NCBI GenBank assembly: GCA_964476565.1
Contig: CAYZBG010000001.1
Coordinates: 62,001-126,000 of the forward strand
Length of the DNA stretch: 64,000 bases
DNA from: CAMAXB01 sp964476565
Lineage (GTDB): Bacteria; Verrucomicrobiota; Verrucomicrobiia; Opitutales; Opitutaceae
Direction: 5' to 3'
Part shown: positions 16,036-25,707 of the stretch, piece after piece
Layout: each line of letters starts with the position of its first letter
Position numbering within the stretch: the first letter of the stretch is position 1
Translations under genes and position numbers: made by a program
Notes under the pieces: model-generated
Database searches by the model: none
Told to the model about the DNA's origin: nothing
What the model saw: the letters and a program-made list of their open reading frames with translations, nothing else

Positions 16036-16485
16036 TTATTTGACAGCCTTTGCCCGGCCGCCCGCGCTGGGGCCTACTTTCTTGAGCCTGTCGCGCTCGG
16101 CCTCCATGGCGTTGATCCACCACGTCGGAAAGGAGTCTCTCGCGCGTGACGATACCCATGCAGACTCGGCACCATCGGGCCCGAAGTGAGGAGTGAGTGC
16201 CGCGATGCACCATTTCCTCAAAGTGTAGATGTTTTTTGTGCCAAGGATGGTCTTGGCTTCTTCGGCCGTATGATAGGTTTCTGGCGAATCTAGACGCTTT
16301 TGCGCGTCAACCAATCCGGCTGCTTCCTCGTTAATCCATCGATTCCAGAAGATCCATTGAACGAGAAGCCGGTGAATCTCTTTTTTCGTCCATAAGCTGG
16401 GAGATGGTTGCTCGCATCCAAGCACTTTGGCCCAGCCGATCGCCTGGGCAAACATTGCCAGCTCTGCGGGTGTTGGGACCTTCAT
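16036..16485 (-). CDS. Hypothetical element protein, 149 residues
   Basis: The ATG at 16485 overlaps the integrase stop (ATGA), so it is coupled to the integrase. Begins MKVPTPAELAMFAQAIGWAK; contains several Trp-rich stretches (RLLVQWIFWNRWINEE, DSFPTWWINAME) and ends basic. Mostly helical, no recognised family. The coupling suggests a role in integration or its control. Confidence 0.6.
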   Translation of the reverse strand: MKVPTPAELAMFAQAIGWAKVLGCEQPSPSLWTKKEIHRLLVQWIFWNRWINEEAAGLVDAQKRLDSPETYHTAEEAKTILGTKNIYTLRKWCIAALTPHFGPDGAESAWVSSRARDSFPTWWINAMEAERDRLKKVGPSAGGRAKAVK

Positions 16486-17672
16486 GACGCACCCCCAAAG
16501 TTGACCTTGGCTGCCTGAGAAACGCTGTGCTCTCGCGTGGCAATGCCCTTGTAACGGGCAAGGAGGGTGACGCCTTCGTCAGCATGTCCCAGCCAGTCTG
16601 CAACGGTCGGGACCGGGACGCCGGCCTGTATCGCCTGCGTGGCGAAGAAATCGCGCAGGTCGTGGTGGGTGAGGCGAGGGATGCCAACGGCCGCGCATGC
16701 CCGCGTGAGGCTCTTCAAAGCCTCGCGGACACGAAAGACGCGGCTCGAGGGATCGACGTGCGGGACACCGTCGACGGCGACCTCTGCCTGCTCTTCCCGC
16801 TTGCGTCGGATCTTCTCGAAGAGCTCACGGGCGGCCGGGATCAGCGGGACTTCACGGTCACCTGCCTCTGTCTTCGTACCGCGTACCCGCAGGACGCCGG
16901 TGACGAAATCGACGTCGCGCCAAACCAAGCCGGCCGCTTCCCTCTGTCGGCATCCGGTGAAGGCAAGCCCTCGGCAGAAGTCCGCGGCTTCGATGCCCCG
17001 CCCGCCGATGCATTCCATTTCCGCAAAGATCTCGGCCAGCTTGGACGGCGAGGGCAGGTCGGGCTTCTTCGGTCGATCCTTCGCCCTCAGACCGCGTTTC
17101 CCGGCCAGCACGTTGGCGTGAAGGGCGCCGTTCTCGACCGCCCGGTCCAGCATGCGGCGGACCGTCGCGAGGCCCTTGTTGAACAACGACGCCGACCGCC
17201 CGGCCGTGCCGGTCGATTTGGCGCCAGGCGGGCGGAAACCGGTCCCGGATGTCAGGGCCCGGTTCCGCCACTCGTTCACGGCCGTTACGGTGATCTCGTC
17301 GGGGCGGAGGGACGCGAAACCTGGCCATGTCTTCTCGACGTAGTCAATCGACTGCAGCCGCATCTCCTTGGACTTCGGTCCGATCTCGGCAAGTTGCGCG
17401 ATTGCGGCGCGCTCGAGGGCGACCAGTTCCGCCATGGTAGCGACGCCCGCCTTGGCCTTGCGGGACGCCTTGCGCACCCGTTCCACCGATGCCTTGCGAT
17501 CAGCGAAGCGGCGCCGGGCAACTTCGAGCTCTGTCGTGCCGAGCGCTTCAAAGCGGTTCTTGCCGGCGAGAGTGAACCGCGCATAAAAGCGTTTCGTTTT
17601 CGTGTGACGGAGCAGGCCCTTCGGCCAGCTCGATGTTCTTTGCCAAGTCTTCGGGGTGGTCTCGTTGCTCAT
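16482..17672 (-). CDS. int: Tyrosine recombinase (integrase)
   Basis: 396 residues from ATG 17672; an upstream GTG at 17690 would add six residues. The catalytic set is visible: Arg I in TGCRQREA (about 242), HxxR in HHDLRDFF (about 337-340), His in WLGHAD (about 363) and the Tyr nucleophile in LLARYKG (about 374). An N-terminal AP2-like/arm-binding segment (WPKGLLRHTKTKRFYARF) and a SAM-like core-binding domain precede them. It lies about 100 bp from the tRNA target, with its arm-type site candidates just upstream, as usual for tRNA-integrating elements. Confidence 0.93.
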   Translation of the reverse strand: MSNETTPKTWQRTSSWPKGLLRHTKTKRFYARFTLAGKNRFEALGTTELEVARRRFADRKASVERVRKASRKAKAGVATMAELVALERAAIAQLAEIGPKSKEMRLQSIDYVEKTWPGFASLRPDEITVTAVNEWRNRALTSGTGFRPPGAKSTGTAGRSASLFNKGLATVRRMLDRAVENGALHANVLAGKRGLRAKDRPKKPDLPSPSKLAEIFAEMECIGGRGIEAADFCRGLAFTGCRQREAAGLVWRDVDFVTGVLRVRGTKTEAGDREVPLIPAARELFEKIRRKREEQAEVAVDGVPHVDPSSRVFRVREALKSLTRACAAVGIPRLTHHDLRDFFATQAIQAGVPVPTVADWLGHADEGVTLLARYKGIATREHSVSQAAKVNFGGAS

Positions 17673-17673
17673 G

Positions 17674-17727
17674 GTTTCACCGTGTTTCACTCACAATTCG
17701 CAAAATGTGTGAAACGACGTGTGAAAC
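17674..17727. promoter_or_regulatory. Right-end integrase arm-type site cluster (inferred)
   Basis: Direct GTGTGAAAC copies at 17707-17715 and 17719-17727 (12-bp period) face inverted GTTTCAC copies at 17674-17680 and 17684-17690. The cluster overlaps the integrase start region, so binding here could also autoregulate int. The left end of the element has the same 12-bp-spaced pair. Confidence 0.55.
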
Positions 17728-17770
17728 AAAAAGCAATGTGATAGTCCTAAGGCATTGGTTGTCAGTGGAA

Positions 17771-18655
<885 letters not shown>

Positions 18656-18762
18656 GGCGAGCGTTTGCAGCTTCCTGCTGTTGCGGTGTCGTAGCAAGAT
18701 ATTCCATTAAGATGGCCGACGCCTCCATTCTGTCTCGACACGAAAAACGATAGGGTAAGCGA

Positions 18763-19590
18763 ATGGTTGCCTCCCTCGATTCCTCGCCGACCCCGCTGCT
18801 CTCACCCTCTCAGCTCCGCCAGTTTCGCGACGACGGCTATTGCGTCGTGGAAGGGCTCTTCTCCCCGGAGGAGATCGCCGCCATCGAGGTCTTCTTCGAA
18901 GAGTTCAAGCAGAACGGGGCGGCGATCTACGATGGGAACAGCCGCTATGAGGAGGTCGACAAGACGAAGCGGCAGGTGCGTGCGATGCATCCGCACCGTC
19001 ACAGCCGCCAGGCCCTGACGTGGGCGCTGCAGCCGCGCGTGATGGAGGTGCTCGCGGCGCTGCTCGGCCGGCCGGCCCTGCTCGCCCAGACGATGTACTA
19101 TTTCAAGCCGCCCGGGGCCAAGGGACAGGGCATGCATCAGGACAACTTTTACCTCCTCGCGGCGCCGGCCACCTGCATCGCGGCGTGGACGGCGATCGAT
19201 GCGGCCACCCTCGACAACGGCTGCCTTTACGTTGTGCCGGGCTCGCACCGCCACGACATCCATTGTCCGGCCGGCGAGGCTGAGGCCTGGCTCAGCTACG
19301 GCGACAGCCATATCAAGCCTTTCCCGCGCGACGCGAAGCCGGTGCCAGTCGAAGTCCCGCGTGGCGCCACCATGTTCTTCGGTGGCAACCTGATCCACGG
19401 GTCGGGCCCGAATCGCACGACCGATCGCAGCCGGCGCACGTTCATCGGCCACTATATTGACGAGGCCTCCGACCGGGTCGCCGAGTTCTACCATCCGGTC
19501 CTCAACGCACGCGGCGAGGTGGTTTCCAACATCGCCATCCCCCAGGGCGGCGGCCCCTGCGGCGACGGCTGGCTGGGCGCGACGCACTGA
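18763..19590 (+). CDS. Phytanoyl-CoA dioxygenase (PhyH) family Fe(II)/2-oxoglutarate oxygenase
   Basis: 275 residues. Iron-binding HxD is seen in GMHQDNFYL and the distal His in NLIHGSGPN, followed by an Arg (SRRTF) expected to bind 2-oxoglutarate. The N-terminus FRDDGYCVVEGLFSPEEIA is the standard PhyH opening. Substrate unknown. Its divergent AraC neighbour suggests induction by a small molecule, often sugar-derived in Verrucomicrobia; that is inference. Confidence 0.88.
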   Translation: MVASLDSSPTPLLSPSQLRQFRDDGYCVVEGLFSPEEIAAIEVFFEEFKQNGAAIYDGNSRYEEVDKTKRQVRAMHPHRHSRQALTWALQPRVMEVLAALLGRPALLAQTMYYFKPPGAKGQGMHQDNFYLLAAPATCIAAWTAIDAATLDNGCLYVVPGSHRHDIHCPAGEAEAWLSYGDSHIKPFPRDAKPVPVEVPRGATMFFGGNLIHGSGPNRTTDRSRRTFIGHYIDEASDRVAEFYHPVLNARGEVVSNIAIPQGGGPCGDGWLGATH

Positions 19591-19595
19591 CCCTG

Positions 19596-20528
19596 TCAGG
19601 CTGCTGAGGCGGCGACCCGCAGCACGGTGAGGGCGTGAAGCCTCGCCGTGTGCACTCGGTCGCGATTGTAGCCGCCGCCGTAGAGTACGACGGCAGGCAG
19701 CCCTCGGGTGCGAATCAACCCGAGGACATGCTCGTCCCGGCTGGCAAAGTCGGCGTCGGTCAGGCGCATTTGCCCGAAGCGGTCGTCGATGTGAGGATCG
19801 GCGCCGGCGATCCAGAAAATGAAGTCGGGCCGAAAGTCATCGAGGGCTGGACCGAGTGTCGCTTCCAGCTGCTCAAGGTAGTGTTCGCCGGCAACGTATC
19901 GCGGCAGACCGACGTCGAGACAGCCGGGAACCTTGACCGAGGGATAGTTGCGGGCGACGTGGATGGAATATGTGAAAACGCGGGCGTCGCTGGCGAAGAT
20001 CGCATGCGTGCCGTTGCCCTGATGTGCGTCGGTATCGATCACGGCGATACGCCACTGTGGCGAGCGAGCCTGCAGTCGTCGGATTGCCACCGCTACGTCA
20101 TTCAGTACACAGTAGCCTTCACCGCGGTCGGCAAAGGCATGATGCGTGCCGCCCGCAAGGTTGCAGGCCAGGCCATCGGTAAGAGCAGCGTCCATTGCGG
20201 CGAGGGTACCGCCGGTCTCCAGCCGGGAGCGGGTGAGCAGATTCTCTCCGGCCGGGAGTCCAAGCTTGAGCGCGGCAACCGCATCCAGGGCGCCGGCGCG
20301 GATGCGTTCCAGGTAATCGGGATGATGCACGCGCCGCAGGTCCTCCCACGGTGCGGGTTCGGGCTCTTCGACGGTGACGGCCGGCCCCGCCTCGGCCCGG
20401 ATCATGGCCTCGGCACGCCAGAACTTGTCCATCGGGAAGGGATGGGTGTCGGGCAGCGGGAAGACGTAATCGGGGTGGTAGAAGCAACGCACGGCGGGCA
20501 AGCAGGTTGAAAAATTGCCGTTTCGCAA
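19596..20528 (-). CDS. Histone deacetylase-family (AcuC/HDAC-like) deacetylase
   Basis: 310 residues, cytosolic. Zinc and catalytic motifs of the arginase/deacetylase fold are visible: GGTHHAFADRGEGYCVLND (paired His), VIDTDAHQGNGT (Asp/His zinc ligands), IAGADPH (second Asp) and YGGGYN (Tyr). Bacterial members remove acyl groups from lysines or small amines. It converges on the dioxygenase with 5 bp between stops. The gene start may be the ATG at 20528 or a nearby in-frame codon; the start overlaps the 5' leader of the divergent DUF3253-like gene. Confidence 0.88.
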   Translation of the reverse strand: MRNGNFSTCLPAVRCFYHPDYVFPLPDTHPFPMDKFWRAEAMIRAEAGPAVTVEEPEPAPWEDLRRVHHPDYLERIRAGALDAVAALKLGLPAGENLLTRSRLETGGTLAAMDAALTDGLACNLAGGTHHAFADRGEGYCVLNDVAVAIRRLQARSPQWRIAVIDTDAHQGNGTHAIFASDARVFTYSIHVARNYPSVKVPGCLDVGLPRYVAGEHYLEQLEATLGPALDDFRPDFIFWIAGADPHIDDRFGQMRLTDADFASRDEHVLGLIRTRGLPAVVLYGGGYNRDRVHTARLHALTVLRVAASAA

Positions 20529-20539
20529 TCGCGTGCAGG

Positions 20540-20800
20540 ATGGAGCGTGAGATTCTGAACGCGTTGGCCCGTCTGCGTCCTGGGACGACGGTTTGTCCCG
20601 GAATGCTCGCGCGGCGCCTCGGGTCGACGCTGCGGCAGTTGCGTCCGGCCTACCTTTCCCTGGCGGAACAAGGAACCATCGTTGTCACCCAGCGCGGATT
20701 GCCGGCGGATCTCCGGACCCTGCGCGGGCCCTTTCGCGTGGCTTTGCCGGAGCGTGGCTCCGGTGCTACTCGCGCGTCTTCGAATCGAGCAGGATCGTGA
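20540..20800 (+). CDS. DUF3253-like small winged-helix protein
   Basis: 86 residues from ATG 20540 (MEREILNALARLRPGTTVCP). The pattern 'iL..la.r.pG.tvcP...AR.lg...r.l...v..la..G.ivvtQrG.p.d....rGP.R.al' matches DUF3253 proteins, here with GTIVVTQRGLPADLRTLRGP. It starts head-to-head with the deacetylase and its 3' end overlaps the end of dtd by 35 bp in antisense. A small winged-helix DNA-binding role is inferred. Confidence 0.7.
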   Translation: MEREILNALARLRPGTTVCPGMLARRLGSTLRQLRPAYLSLAEQGTIVVTQRGLPADLRTLRGPFRVALPERGSGATRASSNRAGS

Positions 20801-21218
20801 CCGGGCCGTCGTTGACGAGCGACACCTGCATGGCGGCGCCGAATTCGCCGCGGGCGACCGGGGCGCCGAGCCGCGCTTCGCAGTCCCGGAGGAACCGCTC
20901 GTAGAGAGGGATCGCTGCGGCGGGCGGCGCGGCGTCGTTGAAGGACGGCCGTGTGCCTTTGCGTGTGCTGGCGAAGAGGGTGAACTGGCTGACCACGAGC
21001 AGGCCGCCGCCGATGTCGAGCAACGACCGGTTCATCCGGTCCTCGGTGTCGGCAAAAATGCGAAGCTCGACGAGCTTCCGGGCCAACCAGGCGGCATCTT
21101 CGAGCGTATCGCCGGACGCAATACCCACCAGCACGAGCAAACCCGGGCCGATCGCGCCAAGGGTGCGGCCCTCTGACGTTACCTTTGCTTCGCTGACCCG
21201 CTGTGCGACCGCACGCAT
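20766..21218 (-). CDS. dtd: D-aminoacyl-tRNA deacylase
   Basis: 150 residues, the normal family size. Hydrolyses D-aminoacyl-tRNA and Gly-tRNA(Ala) as proofreading. Signature segments SQFTLFAS and NDGPVTILLDS (the cross-subunit Gly-cisPro region, GPVT) are intact, as is the N-terminal MRAVAQRVSEAKV. Lies 6 bp downstream of argA and may be cotranscribed. Confidence 0.95.
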   Translation of the reverse strand: MRAVAQRVSEAKVTSEGRTLGAIGPGLLVLVGIASGDTLEDAAWLARKLVELRIFADTEDRMNRSLLDIGGGLLVVSQFTLFASTRKGTRPSFNDAAPPAAAIPLYERFLRDCEARLGAPVARGEFGAAMQVSLVNDGPVTILLDSKTRE

Positions 21219-21224
21219 GCAGCG

Positions 21225-22556
21225 TCAATCCAGCTGCTTCACGAGCACTTTGGGATTCCGGCCGCTCTCTTCGTAAAGCCTGAGCCGGTCCTTCGGTAGA
21301 ATGGATTTGTCGGTTTCCTCGAAGCCGCAGACGCTGGTGAAGAAGGTCGCGCTCTGGGTCGACAGGGCGACGACGCGTTTCGCACCGCGTTCCTTGGCCC
21401 GCAGGCTGGCGAACTCGACCATCTTTCTCCCGATGCCCCGGTTATGATAAAAAGGCAGGACGTACACCGAACCGATCTCAGCGAGGTCCTTGATGTCGGG
21501 ATAAAAATAGAGCGTGACGCAGGCGATGATGTTTTCGTCGATCTCGAAGACGAAGAACTGCTCGATGTTTTTCTCGATCGCCTGCTGGGTGCGGTGGATG
21601 AGTTCCTCGCGCTTCACCGCGCTGCGGGTGAGGCTGTAGATGAAACGGACATCCCGGCGCGTGGCCTTGCGGATCTGCTGGTAGTCGTTGCCGTAAATCA
21701 GGGTGCCGATACCCTCGTTCGAGAAGATCTCGTTGAGCAGTCCGTCGAAGATCCGGCTATCGACAATGTGCACGCGCGGGGTGCCGGTCTCGATCGCCTT
21801 GACGGCGTGAGTCACCTTGGAGCGGGCGTCGTCAGCGATCTGTTCCGGATGTTCCTTGAGGAGAAGGCGGAGGGCATCGACTGAGATCTCGCGCCGGAAC
21901 TCGCCGTTGAGGAGCAGGCCCGGAAGCTCGGTGAGATAAAGGATCTTGGTGGCGTTGAGCGCTTCGGCAATTTCGGCGGCGAGCAGATCGGAATTCACCC
22001 GAAGGGTGCGACCGTCGGGACCGAAGCCGATGGGCTGGATGATCGGGATGATGTCCTCGGCGAGCAGGTGCTCGAGGAAGCCCTTGTCGACCCGGTCCAC
22101 CTTGCCGGTGAACTGCTGGTCCACGCCCTTCAGCACGCCGATCGGCAGGGCGCGAACCGCGTTGGTGATGGCGCATTTGAGCCCGTTTTGGGTCAGGCCC
22201 TCGAGAATGAGGTGGGAGACGCGCGACGAGGCCCGCACGGCCAGGTCGAGGGTGGCGGCGTCCGTGACACCGGTCCCGTCGGCGTTCGAGATGGGCACAT
22301 TGCGCAGATCGGAGAGCTCGCGCAGTTGCACCGAAATACCGTGAACCAGCACCACGCGGATGGTGAGGCTGCGCAACACGGCGATATCGACCAGCAGGTT
22401 GGGGAAGTTCTCGTCGGCCACACTCGAACCATCGAGCGCGATCACGAAGATCTGATCCCGGAAACGCGGGATGTACTTCAAGATGCCGCGCAGGTCGGTG
22501 GGCTTGATCGTCGTGGCGGTGGCCGGGATCGCCGGCGTGGCGGAGCCATTGCTCAT
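21225..22556 (-). CDS. argA: N-acetylglutamate synthase (amino-acid kinase plus GNAT)
   Basis: 443 residues from ATG 22556 (MSNGSATPAIP); ATG 22589 is also possible. N-terminal amino-acid kinase-like domain (FVIALDGSSVADENFPNL, VLVHGISVQL, PIGFGPDGRTLRVNSDLLA) and C-terminal GNAT domain with acetyl-CoA loop NRGIGRKMVEFA. It makes N-acetylglutamate from glutamate and acetyl-CoA, the first step to arginine, with arginine binding the kinase-like domain for feedback. Arginine also feeds the aguA/aguB putrescine genes in this window. Confidence 0.92.
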   Translation of the reverse strand: MSNGSATPAIPATATTIKPTDLRGILKYIPRFRDQIFVIALDGSSVADENFPNLLVDIAVLRSLTIRVVLVHGISVQLRELSDLRNVPISNADGTGVTDAATLDLAVRASSRVSHLILEGLTQNGLKCAITNAVRALPIGVLKGVDQQFTGKVDRVDKGFLEHLLAEDIIPIIQPIGFGPDGRTLRVNSDLLAAEIAEALNATKILYLTELPGLLLNGEFRREISVDALRLLLKEHPEQIADDARSKVTHAVKAIETGTPRVHIVDSRIFDGLLNEIFSNEGIGTLIYGNDYQQIRKATRRDVRFIYSLTRSAVKREELIHRTQQAIEKNIEQFFVFEIDENIIACVTLYFYPDIKDLAEIGSVYVLPFYHNRGIGRKMVEFASLRAKERGAKRVVALSTQSATFFTSVCGFEETDKSILPKDRLRLYEESGRNPKVLVKQLD

Positions 22557-22712
22557 GTCTCGTGGTTGCAGGGGGGAGTCTTCGGGCAAGGAGATCGATC
22601 CGTCAATGACCGAGGCGGGCAGGCTGCGGGTGGCCAGACGCCTTGCCGCGCATCAATCCCGCACCGGGAGCGTCGATGCTCCCTCCTGGTGCCACGCGCT
22701 CCCCGCCAATCC

Positions 22713-23336
22713 TCACTCGACGACGATCTCCCACCGCTGCGACTGTCGGGAGCCGACGAGGAGAACCTGATAGCGGCCGGTCTTGAACGTGCCGGCGGGA
22801 ATCTCGATCTGGACGATGCTTTCGCGGCTGCGGGCGAGCAGGTCTCCCTGAATGCGTTCGAAGGTCGGTATCAGCACGAGGTCGTTCTCGCGCAGGTAGA
22901 GTTCAGCGCCGGCGAGTTGCTCCTTGTTGTCCGGCACCGAGCAGACGAACTGCACCGCATACGGCGCGTCGCCGCGGGTGGAGGCTGCCGCCGTCACGCC
23001 CAGCACGGATTCGGGCATCAGGGGGATCTCGACGAGCACCTGACTGAGAATGACGGGCAGGCCACCCGGGGCGGAGGAGGGGGTGGCGGCGGCGCCGGCG
23101 AGCCGGAACCGGGAAGGGTCGGCGTTGCGCTGCGCCGCAACCGTGAAGCGTTGGTAGCCGGCTTCGAGCAGACGGACAACGTTGGCGCGATTCTTCGAAT
23201 CCTCGTAGGGCTGAAAGGCCGGACCGGGTTTGCGGTAGCGCAGCGTGATCCATGTGTACGGGATGATGCAAAGCAGGATGGCCAGGATCACCCAGCGCAT
23301 CGGCCACGGTTTCTTGTCGGTGCTGCGAGCGGACAT
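22713..23336 (-). CDS. Conserved hypothetical single-span membrane protein
   Basis: 207 residues from ATG 23336 (MSARSTDKKPWPMRW); the longer open frame upstream is Arg/Pro-rich and unlikely. One N-terminal transmembrane helix (WVILAILLCIIPYTWITL), then a periplasmic beta-rich domain ending RYQVLLVGSRQSQRWEIVVE. No family recognised. Separated from argA by 157 bp and divergent from the methyltransferase. Confidence 0.7.
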   Translation of the reverse strand: MSARSTDKKPWPMRWVILAILLCIIPYTWITLRYRKPGPAFQPYEDSKNRANVVRLLEAGYQRFTVAAQRNADPSRFRLAGAAATPSSAPGGLPVILSQVLVEIPLMPESVLGVTAAASTRGDAPYAVQFVCSVPDNKEQLAGAELYLRENDLVLIPTFERIQGDLLARSRESIVQIEIPAGTFKTGRYQVLLVGSRQSQRWEIVVE

Positions 23337-23477
23337 GACCGGAGAGTGAAGGCGGCGTCGCCGGGTGGGGCAATCCTCCTTGCGTGGTCGATGTCTAGCG
23401 GGACCGGGATGGGCCCCACTCATGGGATTTGAAAGTGGACTTGCGACCCGGGTGGAGGCGCCGCGTACTGATCCGGC

Positions 23478-24239
23478 ATGAGTTCAACCGCGCCCGACCC
23501 CAAGGCGGGGGAAAAAGCCTACTATCGCGCCATCGGTGAGGCCGGTCGGGCGCATGCGCGCGGCAAGCCGTTCTCCGACGCGGAGTGCGGCAAGTACCTC
23601 GCGGATCTCGGTGCGTTGCTGGCGATGATGGAACCGGCGCCCCGGCGCGTACTCGACCTCGGATGTGGCACGGGTTGGACCTCGCTGTTTCTGGCCCGCG
23701 CCGGGCACGACGTCACCGGGGTCGATCTGGCGGAGGAGGCCATTGCCGCCGCGCGCGAGATCGCGGCGAGGGAGGAGTTGCCACGGCTGAGCTACGTGGC
23801 GGCCGATTACGAGAGCTTCGCGCCCGAGCCGATCTACGACTATGTGTTGTTCTACGATGCGCTCCACCATGCCGAGGACGAAGCGGCGGCCCTGCGCACC
23901 GCTTACCGTGCACTGAAGCCGGGCGGTGTCGTTTTTGCCTTTGAACCCGGGGCGGGCCATCATCGCACGCCCGGTGCCCGTGAAGCGGTGTCCGTGTATG
24001 GCGTGCACGAGAAGGAGATGCCGCCGGGCAAAGTCTGGCGTCTCGGCCGGGCGGTGGGCTTCCGGCGTGCGCTCTATCTGCCGCTGCCTCGCCAGGTGAG
24101 CGGAGGCCTGTTTCGGCGGGACTTTCTGCGCCACCCGTCGGGCGGCCGGCTCTGGCTCGAGCGACTCTGGGGATTCTTCCGCGTGGTGGGCCGGGTTCTC
24201 TTCGCGCGGCGATCAGGCCTGCTGTTGATGTGGAAATAG
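23478..24239 (+). CDS. Class I SAM-dependent methyltransferase
   Basis: 253 residues. Motif I VLDLGCGTGWTSLFLARAGH, acidic ribose-binding VTGVDLAEEAI, and post-motif YDYVLFYDALHHAEDE are clear; C-terminal part (about 170-253) is a less common extension with basic-hydrophobic content (RVLFARRSGLLLMWK) that may touch the membrane. Substrate not predictable from sequence; resembles methyltransferases of glycan or lipid modification loci. Confidence 0.82.
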   Translation: MSSTAPDPKAGEKAYYRAIGEAGRAHARGKPFSDAECGKYLADLGALLAMMEPAPRRVLDLGCGTGWTSLFLARAGHDVTGVDLAEEAIAAAREIAAREELPRLSYVAADYESFAPEPIYDYVLFYDALHHAEDEAAALRTAYRALKPGGVVFAFEPGAGHHRTPGAREAVSVYGVHEKEMPPGKVWRLGRAVGFRRALYLPLPRQVSGGLFRRDFLRHPSGGRLWLERLWGFFRVVGRVLFARRSGLLLMWK

Positions 24240-24267
24240 CGGCCCGTTGTCGGGCCGGTGTGGATAC

Positions 24268-24295
24268 AAAAAAAGCGCGCCGGGTGTGGCGCGCT
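24268..24295 (-). terminator. Rho-independent terminator of the pdh cluster
   Basis: AGCGCGCC (24274-24281) pairs with GGCGCGCT (24288-24295); on the minus strand followed by a T-run (complement of A 24268-24274). It closes the leftward pdhABC transcript and lies in the convergent gap with the methyltransferase. Confidence 0.85.
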
Positions 24296-24319
24296 TGAGG
24301 GACGGGAGCTTCGGCTCGC

Positions 24320-25612
24320 TCAGACGAGCAGCAGGGCCGGCGCTTCGAGCAGCTGCTTGAGAGCGCCGAGGTACTGCGCGCCCACCGCGCCGTCGAATAC
24401 CCGATGATCGCAGCTCAGGGTCATCGTCAGCGTTTGGCCGGCCACGATCTGGCCGTTCTTCACCACGGGCTTGGCCACGGTGGTTCCGACCGCGAGGATG
24501 GCGGCGTTGGGCGGATTGATGATGGCGGTGAATTTGGGGATGCCCATCATGCCGAGATTCGAGACACAGAAGGTGCCGCCCGTGTAGTCGGCCGGAGCGA
24601 GTTTCTTCTCCTTGGCCTTCTTGCCGAGGGCCTTGGCTTCGACGCTGATCTGGAAAACGCTCTTCAGGTGCGTGTCGCGGATCACCGGGGTGATCAGGCC
24701 GTCCTCGAGCGCCACGGCGAACGCCACGTGCGCGGCGCCGTGATGGCGGATGTGCGTGCCTTCCCACGAGCAGTTCACGGTCGGAACCTTGCGCAGGGCC
24801 TCGGCACTGGCCTTGAGCACGAAGTCGTTGACGGAGAGCTTAACGCCTTCCTTTTCGAGACCGGTGTTGAGCTGCTGGCGCAGCGCCAGCAACGGCTCGG
24901 CGTCGATCTCGATGTCGAGATAGACGTACGGGATCGTCGTGGTCGATTCGACCATGCGTTTGGCGATCACGCCACGCATGGTGGAGACGGGGACGAGACG
25001 ATCCTCCTGCACCGGACCCTTGTTGACGAGTGAACCGCCGCTGAAGGTGGCTGCCTTGGCCGCGCCGGGTTTGGCGGAGCCGTTCTTCTCCGCGGCGATG
25101 ACATCCGCGCGCACGATCCGACCTCCGGGACCGGAGCCGGTGATCCGGGCGGGATCGAGTCCCTTTTCGGCGGCCAGTTTTCGGGCGAGGGGCGAAATCT
25201 TGACGCGCCCCCCGGCCGTGGTGGCCGGGGCCGGCTCGGCCGGGGCCGAGGCCGCCGCCGGAGCCGGGGCGGCGACGGGCGCCGCCGGAGCAGGGGCAGG
25301 TTCAGCTTTCGCGGCTTCGGCTTTGGCCGGAGCGGCGGCCGGACTCTTGCTCTTCGGCGTCGGCACGGATTCGCCGGGCTTGCCGACGGCGCAGAGCGCC
25401 TCACCAATGGCGACCTGCGAGCCGGCCGGAGCGAAGATCTTCAACAACGTGCCATCGAAGAAGCACTCCAGCTCCATGGTCGCCTTGTCGGTTTCGACCT
25501 CGGCGAGCATCATGCCGGCCTTAACGGCGTCGCCTTCGTTTTTGAGCCATTTGACCAGCGTGCCCACCGTCATGGTGTCGCTGAGTTTGGGCATTTCGAT
25601 GATTTCGGCCAT
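24320..25612 (-). CDS. pdhC: Pyruvate dehydrogenase E2, dihydrolipoamide acetyltransferase
   Basis: 430 residues. Single N-terminal lipoyl domain with lipoylated Lys in VETDKATMELE, Ala/Pro-rich linker (about 90-135), E1/E3-binding domain (ISPLARKLAAEKGLDPARI) and catalytic core ending in LSCDHRVFDGAVGAQYL with the HRxxDG active-site His/Asp. Catalyses transfer of acetyl from lipoyl to CoA. Last of pdhA-pdhB-pdhC; no E3 gene is in the window. Confidence 0.95.
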   Translation of the reverse strand: MAEIIEMPKLSDTMTVGTLVKWLKNEGDAVKAGMMLAEVETDKATMELECFFDGTLLKIFAPAGSQVAIGEALCAVGKPGESVPTPKSKSPAAAPAKAEAAKAEPAPAPAAPVAAPAPAAASAPAEPAPATTAGGRVKISPLARKLAAEKGLDPARITGSGPGGRIVRADVIAAEKNGSAKPGAAKAATFSGGSLVNKGPVQEDRLVPVSTMRGVIAKRMVESTTTIPYVYLDIEIDAEPLLALRQQLNTGLEKEGVKLSVNDFVLKASAEALRKVPTVNCSWEGTHIRHHGAAHVAFAVALEDGLITPVIRDTHLKSVFQISVEAKALGKKAKEKKLAPADYTGGTFCVSNLGMMGIPKFTAIINPPNAAILAVGTTVAKPVVKNGQIVAGQTLTMTLSCDHRVFDGAVGAQYLGALKQLLEAPALLLV

Positions 25613-25707
25613 GGGGAGAAGGAAAGGGTGAATTATGAATGATGAAGGAGGAAGGAGACGGAGGGCGTGGCTGGCGGGCGTCGGTTCAACCCCGTCTTTC
25701 CGGCTTC

